From Prevotella corporis DSM 18810 = JCM 8529 (GTDB lineage Bacteria > Bacteroidota > Bacteroidia > Bacteroidales > Bacteroidaceae): a DNA stretch of 64,000 nucleotides. The notes beneath the pieces are model-generated. The model searched no databases. It saw only the letters and a list, made by a program, of their open reading frames with translations, and was not told where the DNA came from. The stretch is from positions 1 to 64,000 of the forward strand of contig NZ_AUME01000001.1 in assembly GCF_000430525.1 (NCBI RefSeq), given 5' to 3'. Positions 7,871-17,120 of the stretch are shown here, one piece after another. Position 1 is the stretch's first letter, and each line of letters starts with the position of its first letter. A program made the translations under genes and the position numbers.

Positions 7871-8111
7871 AATCATCTCTGCGGACCATCCGAAAGTAAG
7901 GGGTGAGTTGTCAGAACCACGACTCTATGGGGCTCGTGACAGACTGATGCCCATTCGAACAAACAAACAACCTGCCCTAACTGTTTAGTAGGGCACACTC
8001 TCGCACAAAGCGAGGGCTGGGAGATGGTCATTCCCGGCAATATGAAAGAAGGTGCGTGACCTCACCTTACCCCTCTTCTGTGAAGGAAATGAGGGAAAGA
8101 CCTTTATAAAA

Positions 8112-9425
8112 ATGGCAAATTTAGTAGCAATTGTTGGTCGTCCGAATGTGGGCAAATCAACACTTTTCAACCGATTAACCCAGAGCCGCCGCGCCATCGT
8201 GAGTGATACCGCAGGCACCACTCGTGACCGTCAGTATGGCAAATGTCAATGGAACGGACGCGAATTTTCAATCGTTGATACAGGAGGATGGGTCGTCAAT
8301 TCCGATGATATCTTTGAGGATGCCATCCGCAAGCAAGTAATCGTGGCAACAGAAGAAGCCGACTTCGTGCTGTTCCTCGTTGACAACGAGACGGGAGTTA
8401 CGGATTGGGATCAGGATGTTGCCCAAATACTCCGTCGTACCAAACTTCCCGTCATCCTTGTCGCAAACAAGGTTGACAATAGCGGAGAATATTACATGTC
8501 GGCGGAGTTCTATAGCCTCGGCTTGGGTGACCCAGTCTGCATCAGCGCACAGACAGGAAGTGGTACTGGCGAACTGCTCGACCTTATTTTATCGAAACTT
8601 CAGGATCTGCCTGAAGAGAATATTGAGGACGAAATACCCCGTTTCGCTGTTGTTGGCCGTCCTAATGCTGGCAAGTCGAGTCTCATCAATGCCTTTATAG
8701 GTGAGGACAGGAACATCGTCACAGAGATTGCGGGCACCACTCGTGACAGTATCTATACCCGTTATTCAAAGTTCGGCTTCGACTTCTATCTGGTTGATAC
8801 TGCCGGTATTCGTCGAAAAAACAAGGTAACGGAAGATTTGGAGTTCTATTCTGTAATGCGTTCCATCCGCAGCATTGAGAACTCGGACGTGTGTATTTTG
8901 ATGATTGATGCTACACGTGGCATCGAGGCGCAGGACATGAATATCTTCCAGCTCGTTCAACGCAACAACAAGAGTCTGGTAGTTGTGGTCAACAAGTGGG
9001 ATCTCGTAAAGGATAAAGACCAGAAAGTTATCTCAACTTTCGAGGAAGCGATAAGAAAGCGTATGGCACCATTCGTCGATTTCCCCATCATCTTTGCATC
9101 TGCACTCACCAAACAGCGCATTTTCAAGGTGCTTGAGGTGGCCAAACAGGTGTACTTGAACCGTAAAATACACATAGGAACTACCAAACTCAACGAGGTG
9201 ATGCTCCCAATTATTGAGGCCACACCTCCCCAGTCGGTGAAAGGAAAGTACATCAAGATAAAGTATTGCTCGCAATTGCCGAACACACAGATACCTTCTT
9301 TCGTGTTCTATGCTAATCTTCCGCAGTACGTGAAGGAGCAATACCGTCGTTTTCTTGAGAATAAGATTCGCGAGAACTGGGCTTTGACAGGCTGTCCCAT
9401 CAATGTATTTATCCGTCAGAAGTAA
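8112..9425 (+). CDS. der: GTPase Der (EngA), double G domain
   Basis: 437 aa from the ATG at 8112 ([16 protein letters not shown]). An in-frame ATG 60 bp upstream (8052) would add 20 residues unlike the family, so 8112 is preferred. Two tandem GTPase domains: first GRPNVGKS (9-16), DTGG (56-59), NKVD (119-122); second GRPNAGKS (182-189), DTAG (229-232), NKWD (294-297). A KH-like domain closes the protein. Essential for 50S maturation. The lipoprotein gene at 9438 begins 12 bp after the stop and is probably co-transcribed. Confidence 0.95.
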   Translation: MANLVAIVGRPNVGKSTLFNRLTQSRRAIVSDTAGTTRDRQYGKCQWNGREFSIVDTGGWVVNSDDIFEDAIRKQVIVATEEADFVLFLVDNETGVTDWDQDVAQILRRTKLPVILVANKVDNSGEYYMSAEFYSLGLGDPVCISAQTGSGTGELLDLILSKLQDLPEENIEDEIPRFAVVGRPNAGKSSLINAFIGEDRNIVTEIAGTTRDSIYTRYSKFGFDFYLVDTAGIRRKNKVTEDLEFYSVMRSIRSIENSDVCILMIDATRGIEAQDMNIFQLVQRNNKSLVVVVNKWDLVKDKDQKVISTFEEAIRKRMAPFVDFPIIFASALTKQRIFKVLEVAKQVYLNRKIHIGTTKLNEVMLPIIEATPPQSVKGKYIKIKYCSQLPNTQIPSFVFYANLPQYVKEQYRRFLENKIRENWALTGCPINVFIRQK

Positions 9426-9437
9426 GAACGTACAGGA

Positions 9438-9845
9438 ATGACGGTAAGAAAAATCTCTCATCGCTTGTTGCTCGGCATCATTCTGATGGCTGCTTCGTGT
9501 GGGAAGTCTGAGAAAACCGACGACGGAATGATAGCAGCGCATGCTGCAAAGCTCTATTATGAGAACCTGATAAGGGGAAAGGGCGACCAGTTCCTTGACG
9601 GAACGGATATGCCCGATACGATTCCAGACGATTATCGCAGACAGTTGTTGAAGAATTTTGAGCAATTTTGTGTGCGACAGAAGGAAGAACACAAGGGCAT
9701 AGACTCTGTATCCATCAACCATGCCGAGTTTTTTGAGAAGGATAGTACGGCAAGCGTGTTTCTGCTGCTACACTTTGGCGACAGCACGACAGAGCAAATC
9801 GTTGTCCCTATGCTCAAGAAAAAGGGCTTATGGATAATGAGATAG
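9438..9845 (+). CDS. Small putative lipoprotein
   Basis: 135 aa. An N-terminal hydrophobic segment ends in AASC-GK (Cys21), an acceptable lipobox, so it is probably a lipid-anchored periplasmic or outer-membrane protein. The remainder is a soluble alpha/beta domain of about 100 residues with a late beta-rich stretch (STASVFLLLHFGDSTT, ending LWIMR); its size and pattern resemble NTF2-like DUF4878-type lipoproteins, but I cannot assign a family firmly. 12 bp after der; terminator at 9856-9887. Confidence 0.7.
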   Translation: MTVRKISHRLLLGIILMAASCGKSEKTDDGMIAAHAAKLYYENLIRGKGDQFLDGTDMPDTIPDDYRRQLLKNFEQFCVRQKEEHKGIDSVSINHAEFFEKDSTASVFLLLHFGDSTTEQIVVPMLKKKGLWIMR

Positions 9846-9855
9846 TAATAATAAG

Positions 9856-9887
9856 GCCGCCCATTTGATATAAATGAGCGGCTTTTT
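9856..9887 (+). terminator. Terminator between convergent genes
   Basis: GCCGC-c-CATTT / AAATG-a-GCGGC stem (9856-9882) with one mismatch, followed by TTTTT on the plus strand. It ends the der-lipoprotein unit. The minus-strand mlaF ends 70 bp further on. Confidence 0.7.
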
Positions 9888-9955
9888 CGTATCTATTGAC
9901 CAGTCTTTTTCCCTTGGTGGTTTTGCCGTTGCTGGGGCTTTGTTGGCTATGATGT

Positions 9956-10720
9956 CTATTTGTCTTCCATTTCGACTTCCTTTACCTTCTTGAACAAGTC
10001 GGAAGCAAACACAAGGTCGTTGAGTTTCTTATTGTGCGATGAGATGATGGTGTCCTTATTGCCCTGCCATTCCTTTCGTCCGTCGGCGATAAAGAGAATG
10101 TTCTCGCCTATTCCCATCACAGAGTTCATGTCGTGCGTATTGATGATTGTCGTGATGTTGAAATCCTTTGTAATGCCTGAAAGCAGCTCATCGATGATGA
10201 GTGAGGTCTTGGGATCGAGTCCGGAGTTGGGCTCATCGCAAAAGAGGTACTTTGGATTCATCACCACCGCCCTTGCTATGGCCACGCGTTTCTGCATACC
10301 TCCAGAAATCTCTCCTGGATACTTGTGCTCCGCTCCGTTAAGATTCACGCGCTCAATGCACTCCATAGCCTTCCGTTGCCTGTCGCGCAGCGTCATATTA
10401 GAGAACATATCAAGAGGAAACTGTACGTTTTCAAGTACGGTGAGTGAGTCGAAGAGTGCCGATCCCTGAAAAATCATTCCCATCTCACGACGCATCAGAA
10501 TTTTATCTTTCTTCGACATGTTGACAAAGTTGCGGCTATCGTAGAGCACTTCGCCACTTGTCGGTTCGAGGAGTCCCACGAGATTTTGCATGAGCACTGT
10601 CTTTCCAGCACCACTTTGTCCGATGATGAAATTGATTTTCCCATCTTCGAAAACGGTGTTGATGTCGCGGAGCACTTCTTTTTCTCCGAATGATTTATAG
10701 AGATGTTTAACTGTAATCAT
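9956..10720 (-). CDS. mlaF: ABC transporter ATPase, MlaF type
   Basis: 254 aa from the ATG at 10720, which has GGAGG about 8 bp upstream. A longer in-frame start at 10768 would add 16 non-conserved residues. Walker A GQSGAGKT (34-41), signature ISGGMQKR (138-145), Walker B YLFCDEP (158-164). ISGGMQKRVAIARA is diagnostic of the MlaF/Mkl/TTG2A group, which powers phospholipid exchange between inner and outer membrane. Its permease partner mlaE lies upstream on the same strand. No MCE (MlaD) gene is in this cluster. Confidence 0.88.
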   Translation of the reverse strand: MITVKHLYKSFGEKEVLRDINTVFEDGKINFIIGQSGAGKTVLMQNLVGLLEPTSGEVLYDSRNFVNMSKKDKILMRREMGMIFQGSALFDSLTVLENVQFPLDMFSNMTLRDRQRKAMECIERVNLNGAEHKYPGEISGGMQKRVAIARAVVMNPKYLFCDEPNSGLDPKTSLIIDELLSGITKDFNITTIINTHDMNSVMGIGENILFIADGRKEWQGNKDTIISSHNKKLNDLVFASDLFKKVKEVEMEDK

Positions 10721-10866
10721 TGTTATCTTCCTCCATTCCTCCCGAAGGAGAAGTGTCCCAGTCGTCAACGGTGGGATGTGTTGTGTTGTTGTTTTGAAAT
10801 TCTGTTCCCGTTCCTGTCTTCTTCATGTGCTTTTGTTTTCCATTCAGCTGTTGCTGAACATCGTTT

Positions 10867-11613
10867 TTAGCTCAGCAACTGTGTCAGGAATACGTCGCTG
10901 AAGAGAATCAGAACGCTTGAGCTCACCACGGCATCGGTCGATGCTACACCCACGGCGACCGATCCGCCTTTCACCGAATAGCCAAAGTATGACGACACGC
11001 TGGCAATGATGAAGGCAAAGAAGACTCCTTTGATGATACTCATGTACATGAACCACGGGTTGAACGAGTGCTGAATGCCCGATGTGAGGTCGCCTGGAGT
11101 GATAATATGTCCTAAATAGGCTGTGGCGTAGGCTCCCGTCACACCCGTCGCCGCCGAGAAAATAACCAAAAAAGGCATGATGGTAATGAGACCGGCAATC
11201 TTCGGCAATATAAGATAACTCGCCGAGTTGATACCCATTATCTCCAGTGCGTCAATCTGTTGTGTGACACGCATTGTTCCCAGTTCGGAAGCAATGTTCG
11301 ACCCGACCTTTCCGGCAAGAATCAGACACATGATACTCGATGAGAACTCAAGCAACATGATTTCTCTCGTTACATATCCCGACACCCAGTGTGGCATCCA
11401 CGGGCTTTGCACGTTGAGTTTGATTTGGATGCAGATAACAGCTCCGATGAAAAACGATATAAGGAGGACAATGCCAATGGAATCGACACCGAGCTGAGAC
11501 ATCTCTTTGACATATTGTTTGAAGAACATGCGCATGCGTTCGGGTCTGCTGAATGTACGTTTCATGAGCAGCAGATACTTGCCGAAGGTGGTCAGCCAAT
11601 TAATTATAAGCAT
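10867..11613 (-). CDS. mlaE: ABC permease, MlaE/YrbE family
   Basis: 248 aa with about five or six transmembrane helices. The central block LAGKVGSNIASELGTMRVTQ (about 100-120), followed by QIDALEIMGINS, is the signature of MlaE permeases. It forms the inner-membrane part of a lipid transporter with the MlaF ATPase encoded 146 bp downstream. A consensus promoter is at 11639-11670. The substrate-binding MCE subunit is not in the window. Confidence 0.88.
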   Translation of the reverse strand: MLIINWLTTFGKYLLLMKRTFSRPERMRMFFKQYVKEMSQLGVDSIGIVLLISFFIGAVICIQIKLNVQSPWMPHWVSGYVTREIMLLEFSSSIMCLILAGKVGSNIASELGTMRVTQQIDALEIMGINSASYLILPKIAGLITIMPFLVIFSAATGVTGAYATAYLGHIITPGDLTSGIQHSFNPWFMYMSIIKGVFFAFIIASVSSYFGYSVKGGSVAVGVASTDAVVSSSVLILFSDVFLTQLLS

Positions 11614-11638
11614 GTTTGTTTCTTTATATTTTCAGATG

Positions 11639-11670
11639 CAAAAGTAACCAAAATCCACTAAAAACTGCAA
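11639..11670 (-). promoter_or_regulatory. Promoter of mlaE-mlaF
   Basis: Minus strand: TTG (11668-11670), 21-bp spacer, TACTTTTG (11639-11646). It drives mlaE, whose ATG is 26 bp away. Confidence 0.7.
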
Positions 11671-11720
11671 TATCTTCAATAAGTTTTAGCTTATATCAAT
11701 GTAATTAGGGTTTATTTTAC

Positions 11721-11728
11721 TACTTTTG
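11721..11728 (+). promoter_or_regulatory. -7 box upstream of lptB
   Basis: TACTTTTG fits TAnnTTTG; no clear -33 TTG. It is divergent from the mlaE promoter and gives a leader of roughly 105 nt before the lptB ATG at 11838. Confidence 0.45.
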
Positions 11729-11837
11729 CAGCATTGAAGTTCATTAGTTTGATAATTGGATAGAAGGAGAATGAACAACAGCAGCGTTCGTCGCCTGATT
11801 CCCATCTCTTTCTTTTGATATATTAACTCCTCAGAAA

Positions 11838-12674
11838 ATGATGTCCGAAACAGAGAATATTATGGTCAGTCCTTCGGAAGAAAAGAACAGCATGCTGCGT
11901 ACCGAAGGCCTTGTGAAGAGATACGGAAAGCGTACTGTTGCCAATGGTGTGAGCATCAACGTGCGACAGGGTGAGATTGTGGGCCTGCTCGGACCGAATG
12001 GAGCTGGAAAGACCACCTCTTTCTACATGACCACGGGGCTTATCGTGCCTAACGACGGCCATGTGTTCATCGACGATGAAGAAATCACCAAGTATCCTGT
12101 TTACAAGCGTGCCCAGGCAGGTATCGGTTATTTGCCACAGGAAGCCAGTGTCTTCAGGAAGATGAGTGTAGAGGACAACATCATGAGTGTGTTGGAGATG
12201 ACAAAACAGACGAAAGAGCAACGGATAGAGAAGATGGAAGCCCTCATTCGTGAGTTTCGCCTTGAGAAAGTGCGCAAGAATCTCGGCGACCGTCTCTCTG
12301 GAGGTGAGCGTCGCCGCTGTGAGATAGCGCGTTGTCTGGCTATCGACCCGAAGTTCATCATGCTCGACGAACCGTTTGCCGGTGTCGATCCGATTGCCGT
12401 TGAGGACATCCAGCACATTGTATGGCGATTGAAGTTCCGCAACATCGGCATTCTCATTACCGACCATAACGTACATGAGACCCTCAACATCACCGACCGT
12501 GCCTATCTGCTCTTCGAGGGGCAAATCCTCTTCAAGGGAACACCAGAGGAACTGGCTGCCAACAAGGTGGTGAAGGAAAAGTATCTCGGTACTGATTTCG
12601 TGCTACAGAAGAAAGATTTCCAGCTGATTGACGAGCGTAAGCGGGAACAGGAAGCAAACGCTACGATCGAATGA
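11838..12674 (+). CDS. lptB: LPS export ABC ATPase LptB
   Basis: 278 aa. Walker A GPNGAGKT (52-59), Q-loop [13 protein letters not shown], signature LSGGERRR (153-160), Walker B FIMLDEP (173-179), switch region DHNVHETL. The pair [13 protein letters not shown] and [13 protein letters not shown] is diagnostic of LptB, the ATPase of the LptB2FGC complex that extracts LPS from the inner membrane. Several possible ATGs lie in the first 20 residues (11838 used); homologues typically begin close to residue 20. It faces away from mlaE. LptF/G are not adjacent. Confidence 0.92.
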   Translation: MMSETENIMVSPSEEKNSMLRTEGLVKRYGKRTVANGVSINVRQGEIVGLLGPNGAGKTTSFYMTTGLIVPNDGHVFIDDEEITKYPVYKRAQAGIGYLPQEASVFRKMSVEDNIMSVLEMTKQTKEQRIEKMEALIREFRLEKVRKNLGDRLSGGERRRCEIARCLAIDPKFIMLDEPFAGVDPIAVEDIQHIVWRLKFRNIGILITDHNVHETLNITDRAYLLFEGQILFKGTPEELAANKVVKEKYLGTDFVLQKKDFQLIDERKREQEANATIE

Positions 12675-12740
12675 CAAGCCCATTGCGGCGATTTTTCATC
12701 TCAACGGGTGAGTTATGATCACGGAATATAAACGGAATTC

Positions 12741-13790
12741 CTAATTTCTACTGCCAAGTCGTTTGCAGATTGATGGCGAGATGCTGTAGGTAATTTTGTA
12801 AACGACAATACAAATCATCACACTTATGGTGGCATTGGTCAAATGAGCCAGGCCCAACCATCCATCTTGCGAATCGGTAATCCACACGGCAGTGACCTTT
12901 GTCAGTAGTCGGGCGATGATTCCGTGCAAGGCAAAGATGAAGAATAAGGACTTGTTCAGTAGGTTGTCGGCTTTGTATTGCCTTTTCTTGACGTATTTGC
13001 TCGCCAAGGCTATCATGACCACAAAGCCTGCGCAATGTTTGATAAACGCTGAAAGAAACTCAAGACTTGAAGGAATTTCAACCAACCGTTCCACTATGAT
13101 GATGGTGACAAAAACCAACAATCCTTCATAAAGTTTATCGCAAAACCGGAGTATGTCAATCTTCCAAATTCCCAGATAGCAGCCTAATCCAAAGAATATT
13201 ACCGAGGTGTAAACTGCGGTTGGTAGTGGGATAAGGCAGGCTAAGGCCAACAGTACGACACTATATTTATGGCTGCGGAGGACGAAATAGTAGATGGGGG
13301 TGCAGAATACAAGAACAATCAGATTGCGCAGGAACCACAATGGCCCATCTATAGGAGTTGACGACAGTCCTTCTCCGTAGGTTGAAAAGTAGATGTTGAA
13401 AACATCAGCAAGCCCCGTCTCGCCGATTGGCTTTATCTCGTTGTTCGAGAGTGAGGGAACGAAATAGCTCCCAGCCACATATAGAAACCAGACAAGGGTG
13501 TTCCACAGAAAGTAGGGTATTATAAGACTGTTGACTCTCCGCCCAATCTTGCTCCTGTAGCTTTCGTATGTGAAGTCGGTATTGGCGAAAAACAAGTAGC
13601 CCGATATGGCAAAGAACAGCGAATTGGAGAGCCATAATATTTCGGAGAGATAGGCATAGATGCGGCCGTATAAGGAATTCTCACAGTGCAGGTCAGCGAC
13701 CAGATTCGTATGAATGAGAACTATGAATAATATCAGCACGCAGCGCAACAACTCTATTGTGTTTCTTTCTATTGCTCGGTTGATTGACAT
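12741..13790 (-). CDS. Membrane acyltransferase (acyltransferase family 3)
   Basis: 349 aa, about ten transmembrane helices. The start region NTIELLRCVLILFIVLIHT contains the arginine and the catalytic-type histidine of acyltransferase-3 (OafA/WecH-like) proteins. Such proteins O-acetylate or succinylate surface polysaccharides; the actual acceptor is unknown. It stands alone, convergent with lptB. A -7 box lies at 13915-13922. Confidence 0.82.
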   Translation of the reverse strand: MSINRAIERNTIELLRCVLILFIVLIHTNLVADLHCENSLYGRIYAYLSEILWLSNSLFFAISGYLFFANTDFTYESYRSKIGRRVNSLIIPYFLWNTLVWFLYVAGSYFVPSLSNNEIKPIGETGLADVFNIYFSTYGEGLSSTPIDGPLWFLRNLIVLVFCTPIYYFVLRSHKYSVVLLALACLIPLPTAVYTSVIFFGLGCYLGIWKIDILRFCDKLYEGLLVFVTIIIVERLVEIPSSLEFLSAFIKHCAGFVVMIALASKYVKKRQYKADNLLNKSLFFIFALHGIIARLLTKVTAVWITDSQDGWLGLAHLTNATISVMICIVVYKITYSISPSICKRLGSRN

Positions 13791-13914
13791 AGCACTTTCT
13801 GATAGTAGTGATTAAACCTTGATTCCTCGACTTTTCGTTGTTGAATGCGCAGTGGTGTGAAATTCACATGCCTTTGTGTTGCGATTAAAATAGCGAACTC
13901 AGCGGGCAGTGTGG

Positions 13915-13922
13915 CAAAAGTA
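13915..13922 (-). promoter_or_regulatory. -7 box for the acyltransferase
   Basis: Minus-strand TACTTTTG fits TAnnTTTG; no -33 at proper spacing. The leader would be about 120 nt. Confidence 0.45.
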
Positions 13923-14040
13923 CGAAAAAAATCCAACAAACTCACTCCTTTGCGTGCGATATTCGTAATCGTTGGTAGATTTAATCCCAATCAATCATAG
14001 GCTGCACTTTCACTATTGGCTGATGAGGATATGTCTTCCT

Positions 14041-14451
14041 GACTGCTTTCATTCGCTTGTCAGCATCTTTTCTGCGGTCTGTCCATGCTGTAATCCACGA
14101 TATTCCTAAAAGGACGGCACCCCTCCTTACAGACAACCAGTCAAAATTCGTACAGCTCCCATGGGTGAATGGTATCTGAGCATACATTCCGATACATGTT
14201 TTTGTTGAGCCGTTTTTAACTGTTTGATTTTCAGTAAGATAAGCTTTAATATTCAAAAGCTGACCTTTTGCTGGCCGATAGGTGACCTTTCGCAAGGTAA
14301 TTGATGACCTTTTGAATTGCGATTGGTGGCATTGCATCGCTATTTCGTCTTTCTTACCCCAATCATCTATCAGACCGCGCGTTCGCTATCAGATGATGAG
14401 ATGATAGCTTTTTGATTGTTCTCATTGGCTTGTCGGCATCTTTTCTGCTGT
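14041..14451 (-). other. Diverged duplicate segments with coding-like minus-strand conservation
   Basis: Segments 14041-14078 and 14414-14451 match at 32 of 38 positions. Read on the minus strand in one frame they encode RKDADKRMKAVRK and RKDADKPMRTIKK, with mostly conservative changes. The first lies in an open frame ending at 13981, the second in a frame ending before 14381. They may be remnants of a duplicated small gene. The rest of the 1,065-bp gap 13791-14855 holds repeat array B and an AT-rich leader. Confidence 0.3.
14256..14312. repeat. 22-bp-period palindromic array B (3 units)
   Basis: AAAGCTGACCTTT, ATAGGTGACCTTT and ATTGATGACCTTT are centred at 14262, 14284 and 14306. A fourth position at 14328 is degenerate. 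It lies between divergent genes. Confidence 0.85.
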
Positions 14452-14661
14452 TTTTTTTCGTCGCAAGGTGATCGTCTTACATCCTATTTGTATTCCTTGT
14501 CATGCCATGATACGGTCGTATAGGAGGATTGGGACTGTTTAATTATATAAAAAAATGATTTAAAATGAAAATATCGTTATGTGGGCGGTATTGTTTTATT
14601 AAAAAAATAAAAAGAGGAGTGCTTTTGATATTTTTTCTTTCAGTAAACATTTGTTATAACT

Positions 14662-14669
14662 TAATTTTG
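14662..14669 (+). promoter_or_regulatory. Candidate -7 box for the BspA-like gene
   Basis: TAATTTTG fits TAnnTTTG but has no -33 at 19-21 bp. A leader of about 180 nt would result. A weaker box, TATCTTTA, lies close to the ATG. Confidence 0.3.
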
Positions 14670-14855
14670 TGGATGACAAACTGTTCTTAAATCCATTCTA
14701 AAGGTCGCAAATGTCAAAATAAACGTTTTGTTACATAATAAATATATTGAAATTGTTTGCAAATTATAAAATTGCATCATATTTGTTTTTGGATGGATTG
14801 AACAATTATTTGAGTTAACCGAATATTATCTTTATTTTTTTAAATATTCTATATT

Positions 14856-16766
14856 ATGAGGAAAATTCTACTTTTAGGATTCATGTTACTGTCGCTTTTT
14901 GCAACGGCGCAGGAAACATTTGAAGTGAACCAAATCACCTATGCGGTGACGGGTGAAAGCACAGTTGAGACAAACAAGTACAGCGGTAAGGACGTGAATG
15001 TGACTGTGCCTGAACAAGTTCAGCACAATGGTAAGACCTATACGGTTACGGCCATTGGAGCAGAGTCTTTTTCGTGGACAAAGGTACAGTCGGTTGAGAT
15101 GCCATCCACTATCTTGGCCATTAAAGACAAAGCCTTTCAGTTTGCTGAAATCAATAAGGTGACATTGCCCGCCAATCTCAAAACGATTGGAAAGTCAGCT
15201 TACTCGTCAGCAAAGATGGAAGAGCTGGAGATACCGGCGTCTGTTACGGAAATCGGCGAGAATGCCTTTCTTAGTTGCTCGAAACTCAAGACCATCAAAT
15301 TCAATGAAGGTTTGAAGACTATTGGAAAAGGTGCTTTCTACCATGATGCCTTGGTGACGGAACTCGTTCTGCCGAATACATTGGAGGAGATAGGAGGTGC
15401 GGCTTTCAGCAGATGTACGGCATTGACTAATTTGACTTTGCCAAAGAGTCTCGTTTCCATTGGTGAGGCAGCTTTTCTTGAATGTGCCAATATCAAGAGT
15501 CTGACTCTTCCCGACAAACTCAAGAGTATTGGCGCAGAGGCTTTTCTTAGGTGTACAGGCATCACCTCTTTGAATATACCAGCCAGTGTCGAGAAACTCG
15601 GTGATAGCTTTGTTTCTATGACATCGATAAATTCTATCACGGTCGATCCTAATTCAGAGTTTTTCTATGTGAAAGATAACAATGCGCTCTATGGCAAGAA
15701 ACAGAATGTACTCTATCTTGTCTTGATGAAAGGTCTCACCAATCTTGTGGTTCAAGACGGAACCATTGGTATTAGTGGAGGTGCTTGTTGGGGTAGCGAG
15801 GTGCAGGATGTCACACTTCCAAGCTCGTTAATCGCCATCAACGACTTTGCTTTCTTCGGTACGGCGATTTCGAAAATCAACCTTCCCACATCGCTTACCT
15901 TTATCGGCGAGCAGGCATTTGCAGAAACAAAACTTACGGATATTGTCATTCCTGAGAATGTAACCATGCTTTCAAAGGGAGTTTTCGCAAAGTGTAGCGA
16001 ACTTGTTTCTGCCACTTTGCCCTCTTCTGTGACCATCATTGATAATCTTGCCTTTGGTTTTGACAGCAAATTGGCAAAGGTTGTTTATCTCGGCTCAAAG
16101 GTTCCGGAAATCGTTGATTACAGTGAGGATTATTATAGCCCGTTCTATCAGATTGCAGATGGTGCGAAACTCTATGTACCTAAGGGCTGTGTGCAGGCAT
16201 TCAAGGACGAGCATTGGAACGACTTCTTTACAATCGTAGAGAGCGACCATAGCATTCTGCAGCCTGTCAGCTTCGATCCAGCCGACGGAACCAAAGTGAG
16301 CGGCTATAAGCCCATGACTTTCAAGATTGAGTTCAACGAACCTGTGACTGTTGTTAATGAAAATCCCGATGTCGCTCTAAGAAAGAAAGCGTTGTTCTAC
16401 CCGAACAGCTTGCCTACTGATGGCAGTTGGGTGGTAACGCTGAACTCAGATAAAAAATCGGTAAATGTTTGGAATAATGATGGTGATGGTGGTGTGAACT
16501 ATTACAATTTCAATGAAAAGATTGAATACTTTGTTGTTATCCCATCAGGAATTGTGCGAAATGCACAAGGCGATATGAACGAGCGGCTTGTAATTAAGCT
16601 CGTCAATACAGAGTCAGATGGAATTGACGCCTCTAAGTTAAATAAAGGTAATGCGCCTGTTGTTGGGTATTATAATCTCAACGGACAACGAAATAATGGA
16701 CTTGTCAAGGGTATCAATATAGTCAAATATGCCGATGGAACAGCAAAGAAGATTATCGTGAAATGA
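14856..16766 (+). CDS. BspA-like leucine-rich-repeat surface protein
   Basis: 636 aa. Signal peptide MRKILLLGFMLLSLFATAQ. From about residue 60 to 430 there are repeated LRR_5 (BspA/TpLRR) units of the form IGxxAF-x-x-C-x-x-L-x-x-L-x-LP-x-x-L. A beta-sandwich (Ig-like) region follows at about 450-590, starting PADGTKVSGYKPMTFK. The C-terminal tail VGYYNLNGQRNNG...KKIIVK resembles the Prevotella/T9SS-type sorting tail. Proteins of this class are exported to the surface and often bind host matrix proteins or mucus components; the ligand here is unknown. Single gene with its own terminator. Confidence 0.9.
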   Translation: MRKILLLGFMLLSLFATAQETFEVNQITYAVTGESTVETNKYSGKDVNVTVPEQVQHNGKTYTVTAIGAESFSWTKVQSVEMPSTILAIKDKAFQFAEINKVTLPANLKTIGKSAYSSAKMEELEIPASVTEIGENAFLSCSKLKTIKFNEGLKTIGKGAFYHDALVTELVLPNTLEEIGGAAFSRCTALTNLTLPKSLVSIGEAAFLECANIKSLTLPDKLKSIGAEAFLRCTGITSLNIPASVEKLGDSFVSMTSINSITVDPNSEFFYVKDNNALYGKKQNVLYLVLMKGLTNLVVQDGTIGISGGACWGSEVQDVTLPSSLIAINDFAFFGTAISKINLPTSLTFIGEQAFAETKLTDIVIPENVTMLSKGVFAKCSELVSATLPSSVTIIDNLAFGFDSKLAKVVYLGSKVPEIVDYSEDYYSPFYQIADGAKLYVPKGCVQAFKDEHWNDFFTIVESDHSILQPVSFDPADGTKVSGYKPMTFKIEFNEPVTVVNENPDVALRKKALFYPNSLPTDGSWVVTLNSDKKSVNVWNNDGDGGVNYYNFNEKIEYFVVIPSGIVRNAQGDMNERLVIKLVNTESDGIDASKLNKGNAPVVGYYNLNGQRNNGLVKGINIVKYADGTAKKIIVK

Positions 16767-16823
16767 TAGCAATCATGCCTTTTGCTTGACAGGAAAGTGA
16801 TGTGAGCAATAGGTGCTTGAATT

Positions 16824-16877
16824 GGGTAGGCGGTAAATGCCTTTTATGAATAACATTTACCTCCTACCCATTTTTCT
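16824..16877 (+). terminator. Terminator of the BspA-like gene
   Basis: GGGTAGG-c-GGTAAATG (16824-16839) pairs with CATTTACC-t-CCTACCC (16854-16869), 15 bp with one mismatch, then ATTTTTCTTCTT. The remainder of the gap to 17120 shows nothing I recognise. Confidence 0.75.
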
Positions 16878-17120
16878 TCTTGTCTGTGATATCTCTATGA
16901 GCGATGTGGAATCGGAACATGACAACCCTAAAAATTAATAACCTTGTCTTTTGTAACCTCAAGTAAACCATAAGAACTTAGCGAGAAGACTTGATTTTTT
17001 AAGATTTTCTTACCTCGAATTCGTATATGGATTATCCACTAAATTGAATCTGTTCAAATACGTGTTATTAGCTTGTCGCTTTCTCCCTCACGTTGCTATT
17101 TTGTGCCCATATCAACAGCT

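Noticed and set aside
8052-8111. Upstream start for der.
   Set aside because: The added 20 residues do not resemble Der homologues; the ATG at 8112 gives the family's normal start.
13981-14337. 118-codon minus-strand frame.
   Set aside because: It runs through repeat array B and has no family resemblance as a whole; only a short segment at its end is noted separately.
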